Assembly (NCBI GenBank): GCA_015522885.1
Contig: WALJ01000145.1
Location: 1 to 5,939, forward strand
Reading direction: 5' to 3'
From: Thermoplasmata archaeon
Lineage (GTDB): Archaea > Thermoplasmatota > Thermoplasmata > WALJ01
Length of the DNA stretch: 5,939 bases
The notes beneath the pieces were generated by a model that was not told the DNA's origin, did no database searches, and saw nothing but the letters and a program-made list of their open reading frames with translations. A program made the position numbers and the translations under genes. Positions 1-5,466 of this stretch are shown here, in pieces (positions within the stretch are counted from its first letter, which is position 1; every line of letters starts with the position of its first letter).

Positions 1-551
1 GTCCCACTCTCTTCCATTTTCCATACCATGGTTTTAGTTTCCATGCTCATCCTTATGGTTATGGTGTCATGGCTGTTGAAACCGCCCAGATTCCCTCTCC
101 AGATATTCCAAGTTCCTCCGTACTTGCTCTGCTCTTCGGTCGGAGGAGGACTGTATTCAGTAGTTACAACCCTCTGTGCCGGAAGAATGTCAGATACCTT
201 CGGAAGGTCCAGGGTATAGTCCGCATTTCCTGACAGAGATATCCTCCGTTCGACAGTAAAAGTAGCGGTTTCCGGAAAGCTCCTTTGGTACCCTGGGAAG
301 TTGTTGAGTATCATATTGAGCACAGGCGGAGAAAGAAGTATGAATATAAGGACCATTATAACTACGGAATAGACGATTGGCCGCAGAATGCTTCTCTTTT
401 TTTTCGGCGCTCTTGGCTGAGGTGCAGGTCTATAATAATTATCTCTATGCTGCGGGAACGATTTTTCCGGTTTTCTTCTAGGCGGTACATCGGGACTGTA
501 GTAGTCTTCGGGAGGCGCTCCGAAATAAGGAATGTCCTCTTGATTATCCAT
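1..551 (-). CDS. Single-pass membrane protein with extracytoplasmic beta-rich domain, N-terminal part (runs off left edge)
   Basis: Reading the minus strand from an ATG at 551 gives 183 open codons with no stop before base 1, so the C-terminus lies outside the window. Residues 1-50 form a hydrophilic tail rich in Pro, Tyr and Arg, with paired tyrosines at 17-18 and 39-40. A KKKR cluster (50-53) precedes one membrane helix at about 57-74 (VYSVVIMVLIFILLS). By the positive-inside rule the tail is cytoplasmic and the rest is outside. From about residue 95 the sequence alternates like beta strands (TATFTVERRISLSG, then YTLDLPK, later TITIRMSMETKTMVW). This resembles the stalk domain that precedes a transglutaminase-like or other catalytic domain in some archaeal membrane proteins, but that is a guess because no catalytic motif is visible. 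The start is supported by a box A-like sequence 26 bp upstream, suggesting a leaderless mRNA. Coding character is good and the opposite-strand frames are shadows. Confident as a gene, function unknown. Confidence 0.82.
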   Translation of the reverse strand, partial: MDNQEDIPYFGAPPEDYYSPDVPPRRKPEKSFPQHRDNYYRPAPQPRAPKKKRSILRPIVYSVVIMVLIFILLSPPVLNMILNNFPGYQRSFPETATFTVERRISLSGNADYTLDLPKVSDILPAQRVVTTEYSPPPTEEQSKYGGTWNIWRGNLGGFNSHDTITIRMSMETKTMVWKMEESG

Positions 552-572
552 GGTATGCACTACTCAACAAAG

Positions 573-581
573 TATTAAAAA
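573..581 (-). promoter_or_regulatory. Box A (TATA-like) promoter of the membrane protein gene
   Basis: On the minus strand this reads TTTTTAATA, centred 26 bp upstream of the ATG at 551. That is the usual archaeal distance from box A to the transcription start, so the mRNA would begin at or next to the start codon. No Shine-Dalgarno sequence lies in front of this ATG, which agrees with leaderless translation. Confidence 0.5.
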
Positions 582-591
582 TTAATGGGTT

Positions 592-596
592 AAAAA
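592..596 (-). terminator. Oligo-T terminator candidate after the solute-binding protein gene
   Basis: The minus strand has TTTTT 11 bases after the stop codon of the solute-binding protein, in the 55 bp gap before the next gene. A second T5 follows at 577-581, inside the downstream box A. Archaeal termination commonly uses oligo-T tracts without a hairpin, and none is visible here. The assignment rests only on position and base composition. Confidence 0.35.
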
Positions 597-606
597 TGTA
601 AAGGGT

Positions 607-3222
607 TTATTTCCTCTTTTTCCTGCGTATCTCGAATGCTGCTCCGGCAAGTGATATGGCCGCAAGAGCAGTTATGGCCTCGAAGCCCGGTACTTGATCA
701 GTCTTTGCGGTGGGATTCTCGGGGGCTGCTCCTTTGACATATATCTGGACGGAACTGTCCCTTCCTTGACCGGAGGAGGACATGTAACCATCTTTATGTG
801 CTATTGCCGTGAGCGTATAGGAGATATCCGTGCTTGTCTTGGGGGCCGTGAAGGTGACAGTCACCTGTCCGTTGGAATTTGTTGTCGGTGAAGAAAGTGA
901 GATGTTAGCTCCGGTAATGGACGGATCGAGTATCGCTTCCACAGTGGCGTTTGCCACGGGTTCTCCCGCAGATGTGACTGTAACCGTTATGGTGGTGCTG
1001 TTCTCGCTGCCAACATTGTAAATCCCGCCCTGAGGCTTCTCGATGGAGACCGAGAGTTCGGGCAAAGGCAGAGGATGTACCGTTATGGTGGCCGATTTCT
1101 CCGTATGAATATAGCCGGCTTTGTAGGCTTTTGCGGTTATCGTAACATCGGTAAGTTCATCCACTGTCGGAAGAGTAAGGGTCACCTCTGCGGTTCCGGA
1201 GGCACCTGTGATCACCTCTTCCTGCGAAAGTGTACCGGCACTGACTGTCAATTCCACTTTTGCTCCTTCTATGTTGGAAGTCTCGTTTGCAACAGTCACA
1301 GTTATAGTGACGCTATCTCCCGAGTCAGAACTATCGGGCGAAGTTATGGCCATGTCCAGACTGCCTACGATTACATGATATACTTCGAGGAGAGAGAACT
1401 TGTTGTTTATTCCGTTTATCATATTGTAGTATCCGTCATATTTTGTGCCGTCATATAGCTGAAGCCCGTTGAGATATGTCAGAACTACAACGGCCGTATC
1501 CTCATACAGAACTCCCTGCGCCTGCTTTATGTACTGCTGTTTCATTGCTAGGTCCATGACAGTATTTGCCTTTTCCATGACCGCATCGAAATTAGCGTTT
1601 GAATAATGCATGAAATTGTTGGCATTGCCAGTAACAAAATCATTAAGATATGATGGATCAAGCGGATAGCTCATTCTGGTCATCACCAAATCAAAGTTTC
1701 CGCCATGCATATCCGCACTTACATTGTCTCCGGGCTCTACAATCCATGTAGTATTGATTCCTACCTGCCCCAATATAACGGATACCACCTGAGCTTCCGC
1801 GGCCAGATAGTTATCTTCTGTTATTCCGACGCTTTTTAAAGACAGGGAGAACGGAGAGCCATCCGGTAGGTCCACATAACCGTCACCATCTTTGTCCGTA
1901 AAGCCAGCACTTGTTAGGATGGAAGATGCCGCCCCCTTGCTGTAGGGTCTTGGGGAAAGCGAAGAATTGTACCAGAAGAGATTGTCTCTCGGGATCACGG
2001 AATCACCGACTATTCCGCTTTTCATAAGCGTATCACTGACAAAACTTTCTTTATCCACTACATATGATATGGCCTTTCTGAAGTCCGAGTTGTTCAGAGG
2101 GACTACCCCGCAGTTTATTCTGAGTTCTATGGTGTTAGTAGTTAGCGGTGTAAGGACATTGGCTCCTTTCACAACGGATTTGTAATAAGGGTCTACCTGA
2201 TCGAATATTACATCTATCCTTCCGTTGTTTATATCATCAACCGCTGCGGCATCCTTTCCTTCCACTACGAATGTTGCGGAATCAATATATGCCCTTCCCA
2301 TAAAATAGTCAGAATTTACGGAAAGAGTGAATGTGTCCTGGGTGAAGGTGAAATCGACGGTTACATAGTCGAATTCGTCCAGTGTGTGGATGGTAAGCGT
2401 TCCATTCTTGGAATCCACATCATACTCTGTTGAATTCAGAGTTGTTTCGGCACTCCAGTTTGTTCCCACAAACGCCCCTGTGTTATTTAAAATCGGAGCA
2501 AATTCGTGTATAGTCACACTGGCAGGATCCACATTCCCATGAGAAAGCTGGAAATTTACATTTGTTCCGCCGACTCTGGTTCCCGCATCGTTAGGGTCAT
2601 TGAGGGTGACATTGGTATCTGTGCCTGTCCTGCTTCCTGTGGCATAGTCCATGAAAGGACCGGTTCCCACATCTTGGTGATATTGTTCCATAATTGGTAC
2701 CATAAGTCCCTTCGTGAAGAAATCGCTGTTGGGTGACTTCAATACGAATTGGACAGTATGCTCGTCTATCTCAAAAACGCCTTGGATGTACGAAACATAG
2801 CTATTGTAAATGCAATCTGTCGTTGCCATATATGTTTGATATGAGCTGACCACATCCAGAGCAGTTAGCGGCGCTCCATCTGTGAAGGTAACTCCTGTTT
2901 TCAATGTCACATTCACAGTCACATTATCCGGTGCCACTTCCCAGCTGTCTGCCAACCAAGGCAATACCCCTTCGCTGGGTTTATAAACAGCCAGCGAGTC
3001 GTACAGATAGTTCATTATCCATTCTTCGCTTGCGGCCTCTGTCGGATTCGTTGTCTGGGGGGCATTGTATATTCCGATGACAAGGTCTCCGCCTGTCTCT
3101 TTTACTGTGGCAGCCTTAACACCCGTAGTACCTATGCCCATCGCCATTATGAGCATCGAGGCGACTACCAGCATTGAGAGGGCTGCGCTCTTTACCTGAG
3201 TTTTTTTATGATTTTGCGTCAT
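607..3222 (-). CDS. Surface-anchored ABC transporter solute-binding protein (SBP_bac_5, peptide/nickel class) with Ig-like domains and PGF-CTERM-like tail
   Basis: This 871-residue extracellular receptor probably captures peptides or similar solutes for an ABC importer. A signal peptide spans 1-37 (basic start, hydrophobic 12-30, likely cut after VKA). No lipobox Cys follows, so it is not an N-terminal lipoprotein. The SBP_bac_5 fold covers about 44-615: GGDLVIGIYNAP at 44, YDSLAVY at 74, LADSWEV at 90, VTFTDGAPLTALDVV at 111, FRKAISYVVDKESF at 381, and the DKDGDGYVDLPDG loop at 443 that is common in this family. About 100 extra residues interrupt it after GTGPF (186-190). Two tandem Ig-like (Big_1-like) domains lie at about 622-716 and 722-829. 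The end has the three parts of an archaeosortase signal: PGF at 845-847, a hydrophobic stretch, then RRKKRK. The usual family length is about 500-600. The start is fixed by a strong AGGAGG. No permease or ATPase gene is in the window, and the substrate cannot be read from sequence. Confidence 0.93.
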   Translation of the reverse strand: MTQNHKKTQVKSAALSMLVVASMLIMAMGIGTTGVKAATVKETGGDLVIGIYNAPQTTNPTEAASEEWIMNYLYDSLAVYKPSEGVLPWLADSWEVAPDNVTVNVTLKTGVTFTDGAPLTALDVVSSYQTYMATTDCIYNSYVSYIQGVFEIDEHTVQFVLKSPNSDFFTKGLMVPIMEQYHQDVGTGPFMDYATGSRTGTDTNVTLNDPNDAGTRVGGTNVNFQLSHGNVDPASVTIHEFAPILNNTGAFVGTNWSAETTLNSTEYDVDSKNGTLTIHTLDEFDYVTVDFTFTQDTFTLSVNSDYFMGRAYIDSATFVVEGKDAAAVDDINNGRIDVIFDQVDPYYKSVVKGANVLTPLTTNTIELRINCGVVPLNNSDFRKAISYVVDKESFVSDTLMKSGIVGDSVIPRDNLFWYNSSLSPRPYSKGAASSILTSAGFTDKDGDGYVDLPDGSPFSLSLKSVGITEDNYLAAEAQVVSVILGQVGINTTWIVEPGDNVSADMHGGNFDLVMTRMSYPLDPSYLNDFVTGNANNFMHYSNANFDAVMEKANTVMDLAMKQQYIKQAQGVLYEDTAVVVLTYLNGLQLYDGTKYDGYYNMINGINNKFSLLEVYHVIVGSLDMAITSPDSSDSGDSVTITVTVANETSNIEGAKVELTVSAGTLSQEEVITGASGTAEVTLTLPTVDELTDVTITAKAYKAGYIHTEKSATITVHPLPLPELSVSIEKPQGGIYNVGSENSTTITVTVTSAGEPVANATVEAILDPSITGANISLSSPTTNSNGQVTVTFTAPKTSTDISYTLTAIAHKDGYMSSSGQGRDSSVQIYVKGAAPENPTAKTDQVPGFEAITALAAISLAGAAFEIRRKKRK

Positions 3223-3228
3223 TTTCTT

Positions 3229-3234
3229 CCTCCT
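3229..3234 (-). promoter_or_regulatory. Shine-Dalgarno site of the solute-binding protein gene
   Basis: AGGAGG lies on the minus strand six bases before the ATG at 3222. It is the only near-perfect ribosome binding site in the window and settles the start codon. It also shows that this organism translates some genes from leadered mRNAs. Confidence 0.85.
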
Positions 3235-3290
3235 AAATCCTTATCAAACCAATCTTTTGTGATTTGCTAAGAAGAGGAATAGTCAGCTGA

Positions 3291-3298
3291 TATAAATA
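3291..3298 (-). promoter_or_regulatory. BRE/box A promoter of the solute-binding protein gene
   Basis: The minus strand reads TATTTATA, preceded by the purine-rich TGGAAAGA (3299-3306), which fits a TFB-recognition element. Counting about 25 bases downstream predicts transcription from around 3268-3270 and a leader of roughly 46 bases carrying the Shine-Dalgarno site. This is the most convincing promoter in the window. No clear operator repeat flanks it. Confidence 0.65.
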
Positions 3299-3330
3299 TC
3301 TTTCCATCGACTGTTGTATTTTGACTAGTG

Positions 3331-3350
3331 AAAAAATCAGTCAGGAAAAA
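3331..3350 (-). terminator. T-rich terminator candidate after uppP
   Basis: Within 30 bases of the uppP stop codon the minus strand carries TTTTT (3346-3350) and TTTTTT (3331-3336), separated by CCTGACTGA. Tandem oligo-T tracts without a stable hairpin are typical of archaeal intrinsic termination. They lie before the next promoter (box A at 3291-3298), so uppP and the solute-binding gene are probably separate transcripts. Confidence 0.5.
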
Positions 3351-3358
3351 TCAAGTCT

Positions 3359-4162
3359 TTATCTGAGCAGATAAATAAACAGGATACCCCCGACAATCCA
3401 GCAGTAATAGGCGAAATAATGGAACTTATCCGTAACAATTATCTTAAGGAGGGCTTTTACGGAGAGATAGCCAGCTATGAAAGAGGAAAGAAAACCTGTC
3501 AGCATGACAAGTCCGTCCACATCCGCAGGATTTTTCAGCGCCTTGTATATCTGGAGCGCACCCGCACCTGCTATCGCAAGTATCGCCATGAGAAAAGAGA
3601 AACGGGCCGCGCTCTCTCTTTCCAGCCCCGAGTGGATTCCGGCGACTATCGTAGTTCCCGAGCGGGATATCCCGGGAAGAAGGGCGAATACCTGTGCCGT
3701 TCCTATGAGAAGGGATGATTTCAGGGACGGACTCTTCGCATCACCGCGCTTTTTTCGCACGGAAATCAGTATCAGACCGGTTATAGGCAGAGTTATGGCC
3801 ACTATCCAGAGAGAGCTAAAAGATTCTTCCACATAGTTCTGTAGAGCAAGACCGACAACTATTATCGGTATGGTCGCCAGCACGGCCCCGTAACCCGTCC
3901 TCGCTTTCTCGTCGCTTCTTATGTTCCCCAAAAGATTGCCGTGGAGCGCTCTAAGTGAGGATTTGAGAATATCTATCACATACTTCCATGTAGCGAGAAG
4001 AACAGCAAAGAGAGTCCCCAGATGCACGACCGCATCGAAAAGAACTGGATTCTCCACACCCATGAAATGCTGGGCTATTACGAGGTGTCCCGAACTGCTT
4101 ATGGGGAGCCACTCCGTGATTCCCTGAAGGATTCCGAGGATGAGTGCGGTTATGACATCCAT
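3359..4162 (-). CDS. uppP: Undecaprenyl/polyprenyl-diphosphatase (UppP/BacA family)
   Basis: This integral membrane phosphatase converts polyprenyl diphosphate to the monophosphate (EC 3.6.1.27 in bacteria). In an archaeon the substrate is probably the dolichyl-type carrier used for protein N-glycosylation and other surface glycans. Counting from the favoured start it has 267 residues, the normal family length. The family signatures are intact: the (E/Q)xxxE motif as Q13-GIT-E17, then LPISSSGHL (19-27) with His26, and the P-loop-like PGISRSG (163-169) with Arg167. Several hydrophobic helices follow, ending in a hydrophobic tail with a terminal Arg. An in-frame ATG at 4168 would add two residues (MH). 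I prefer the ATG at 4162 because family members typically begin Met-Asp or similar just before the first helix, and because box A at 4184-4190 then lies 25 bp upstream. It is divergent from serA. The family assignment is firm; the archaeal substrate is inferred. Confidence 0.95.
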   Translation of the reverse strand: MDVITALILGILQGITEWLPISSSGHLVIAQHFMGVENPVLFDAVVHLGTLFAVLLATWKYVIDILKSSLRALHGNLLGNIRSDEKARTGYGAVLATIPIIVVGLALQNYVEESFSSLWIVAITLPITGLILISVRKKRGDAKSPSLKSSLLIGTAQVFALLPGISRSGTTIVAGIHSGLERESAARFSFLMAILAIAGAGALQIYKALKNPADVDGLVMLTGFLSSFIAGYLSVKALLKIIVTDKFHYFAYYCWIVGGILFIYLLR

Positions 4163-4183
4163 GTGCATGGATATGGGATTATG

Positions 4184-4190
4184 TTAAAAA
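4184..4190 (-). promoter_or_regulatory. Box A-like promoter of uppP
   Basis: The minus strand reads GAAGG followed by TTTTTAA, a purine-rich BRE-like stretch plus box A. Its centre lies 25 bp from the ATG at 4162 and 19 bp from the ATG at 4168. The archaeal spacing therefore favours a leaderless start at 4162. No Shine-Dalgarno sequence precedes either ATG. Confidence 0.45.
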
Positions 4191-4201
4191 CCTTCCGACA
4201 G

Positions 4202-4209
4202 TTTTTTAT
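4202..4209 (+). promoter_or_regulatory. Box A-like promoter of serA
   Basis: TTTTTTAT on the plus strand is centred about 32 bp before the serA ATG at 4238, predicting transcription a few bases upstream of the start codon. A GGAG at 4211-4214 is too far from the ATG (23 bases) to act as a ribosome binding site. The serA and uppP boxes sit back to back in one short divergent intergenic region, so a shared regulator is possible, but no operator repeat is visible. Confidence 0.4.
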
Positions 4210-4237
4210 TGGAGAATATAATCTCAGAGCGATTGCC

Positions 4238-5194
4238 ATGAAGATACTTGTTTCCGATAAGCTGGCCGAAGAGGCGCTCGAAGTCCTGAGAAAAGAGGCG
4301 GAGGTCGATTATTTCGAGCCTACACCCGAAGAACTGCTCGAAGTGATAGAGAAGTATGATGCCATAATAGTGAGGAGCCGGACGAAGGTACCTGCGGATG
4401 TCATAGAGAAAGGAAAGAACCTGAAGGTCATAGGAAGAGCCGGAGTAGGAGTGGACAACATAGATGTGAAAAAGGCCACGGAGAAGGAAATTCCCGTCGT
4501 CAATGCTCCACGGGGGAGTACGCACTCCGTAGCCGAGCTGGTATTCGGCCATATGCTCTCCCTTGCAAGGCACCTCGCTTATGCCGACCGTAGCCTGAGG
4601 GAAGGAAGATGGGAGAAGAAGAAGTTAAAAGGGATAGAACTTCAGGAAAAGACACTGGGAATCATAGGTTTCGGAAGAATCGGGCAGGAGGTGTGGAAGC
4701 TGGCGCAGGTCTTCGGAATGAAATGCATAGCTTATGATCCCTATGCTCCGGTCGAGCTCATAAAGGAAAAGAAAGCGGAACCGGGGACTCTGGAGGATGT
4801 GCTGAAAAATTCGGATTTCATAACCATACATGCTCTGCTCACGGATGAAACGCGGCATATGATATCCGATGCCCAGTTTGAGATGATGAAAGACACGGCA
4901 TACATAATCAACTGTGCGAGAGGCGGGATAATAGACGAAGGAGCGCTTTATACGGCTCTTAAGGAGAAGAAGATAGCCGGTGCGGCTCTGGATGTCTTTG
5001 AAACCGAACCTCCCGGAAAAAGCCGGCTCTTCGAATTTGACAATATCGTGTTCACACCGCACCTCGGAGCATCCACGAAAGAGGGGCAGATAAGAGCAGG
5101 CATAACAAGTGCCGAGCAGGTGCTGAAGGTGCTCAAAGGAGAAAAACCTGATTTCATAGTGAACAAAGAGGTGCTGGAACAGAAATGGCCATAA
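4238..5194 (+). CDS. serA: D-3-phosphoglycerate dehydrogenase, short form without ACT domain
   Basis: This cytoplasmic NAD-dependent enzyme oxidises 3-phosphoglycerate to 3-phosphohydroxypyruvate, the first step of serine synthesis (EC 1.1.1.95). It has 318 residues. The substrate-domain motif VRSRTKV (45-51) and GRAGVGVDNID (66-76) are typical of phosphoglycerate dehydrogenases. The Rossmann motif GFGRIG is at 144-149, with Asp167 as the NAD-selecting acidic residue. The catalytic set is present: Arg228 in CARGG, Glu257 in ETEP, and His275 in TPHLGAST. The protein ends soon after the returning helix, so the intervening and ACT domains of the roughly 525-residue form are absent and serine feedback through ACT is not expected. 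The open frame extends upstream to 4022, but that part is antisense to uppP; homology starts at MKILVSDK. Other D-2-hydroxyacid dehydrogenases (glyoxylate or hydroxypyruvate reductase) are close relatives and cannot be fully excluded. Confidence 0.9.
   Translation: MKILVSDKLAEEALEVLRKEAEVDYFEPTPEELLEVIEKYDAIIVRSRTKVPADVIEKGKNLKVIGRAGVGVDNIDVKKATEKEIPVVNAPRGSTHSVAELVFGHMLSLARHLAYADRSLREGRWEKKKLKGIELQEKTLGIIGFGRIGQEVWKLAQVFGMKCIAYDPYAPVELIKEKKAEPGTLEDVLKNSDFITIHALLTDETRHMISDAQFEMMKDTAYIINCARGGIIDEGALYTALKEKKIAGAALDVFETEPPGKSRLFEFDNIVFTPHLGASTKEGQIRAGITSAEQVLKVLKGEKPDFIVNKEVLEQKWP
5168..5173 (+). promoter_or_regulatory. Possible Shine-Dalgarno site for the small gene after serA
   Basis: GAGGTG, a core anti-16S match, lies within the last codons of serA, 11 bases before the ATG at 5185. 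The spacing is slightly long. If used, it would couple translation of the small gene to serA. Confidence 0.35.
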
Positions 5195-5466
5195 ACCCTT
5201 TTATAGTATATTTGCGAGGAGATATCATCACGGCAAAAGAGAAGAGAGAAGAGGCAATCACCCTTAAAAACTCAAGGAATGCGTTCGCAAGGGCCTTTCT
5301 CAAGACCCTACAGGCATATCAGTTAGACCGCTCTCTCGAAAAACATCCCGAGGTCTTCGCAATGGCAAGGGCGTTCATTCTGAGCACAGACTATGAAAAC
5401 CTTACCAACCAGAAAATAAGCCCGTCCAGCGGAGAGTACGAAGAAAAAGAGAGTTCTCAGGAGTGA
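5185..5466 (+). CDS. Small hypothetical protein overlapping the end of serA
   Basis: This 93-residue protein does not match any family I recognise. Its ATG overlaps the last 10 bases of serA in another frame, suggesting translational coupling. After a short hydrophobic start (INPFIVYL) the sequence looks helical and charged: roughly residues 16-50 are rich in Lys, Glu, Arg and Ala (KEKREEAITLKNSRNAFARA), and a second helix-like part runs about 54-68 (HPEVFAMARAFILST). The tail, about 77-93, is hydrophilic and acidic and probably disordered. There is no cysteine, no signal peptide and no DNA-binding or catalytic motif I can name. TTG at 5212 is an alternative start; after that, no usual start codon occurs in frame until an internal ATG near 5362, too late for most of the protein. 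The gene ends 10 bases inside the convergent HisA-like gene. Existence is likely; function unknown. Confidence 0.62.
   Translation: MAINPFIVYLRGDIITAKEKREEAITLKNSRNAFARAFLKTLQAYQLDRSLEKHPEVFAMARAFILSTDYENLTNQKISPSSGEYEEKESSQE
5199..5206 (+). promoter_or_regulatory. TATA-like sequence inside the start of the small gene
   Basis: The plus strand reads AAACCC then TTTTATAG, which resembles an archaeal BRE plus box A. It would start transcription near 5228-5230, inside the coding frame, where no ordinary start codon follows closely. Either it is a chance AT-rich match or the true start of the small gene is non-canonical. Confidence 0.2.

Noticed and set aside
285..578. Plus-strand open frame of 97 codons
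   Set aside because: It is antisense to the edge-truncated membrane gene, has a composition rich in Arg and Ile runs without domain character, and has no ribosome binding site or promoter. The frame at 28-219 is rejected for the same reason.
1075..1458. Plus-strand open frame of 127 codons
   Set aside because: It lies wholly antisense to the Ig-like domains and end of the receptor fold of the solute-binding protein; the translation is Cys/His/Gly-rich without any motif order, as expected for a shadow frame.
1864..1896. DKDGDGYVDL loop as a calcium-binding EF-hand or dockerin in the solute-binding protein
   Set aside because: This loop at residues 443-452 is common at the same place in many SBP_bac_5 proteins and is not paired with a second loop, so it is not a separate dockerin domain.
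3289..3300. Near-palindrome GATATAAATATC over the box A
   Set aside because: The symmetry is what an AT-rich TATA box gives by chance; there is no second copy nearby to support a regulator site.
3322..3342. Inverted repeat TGACT...AGTCA near the uppP terminator
   Set aside because: The arms are only 5 bp with an 11-base AT-rich loop; this is too weak to claim as a hairpin or operator and is likely to occur by chance.
4022..4237. Upstream in-frame extension of serA
   Set aside because: Most of the extension is antisense to uppP, the protein it adds has no dehydrogenase similarity, and the family start motif MKILVSDK begins at 4238, behind a box A.
4184..5062. Minus-strand open frames of 129 and 145 codons opposite serA
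   Set aside because: They are shadows of a clearly conserved dehydrogenase frame; their translations are rich in Tyr, Arg and His with no recognisable domain.
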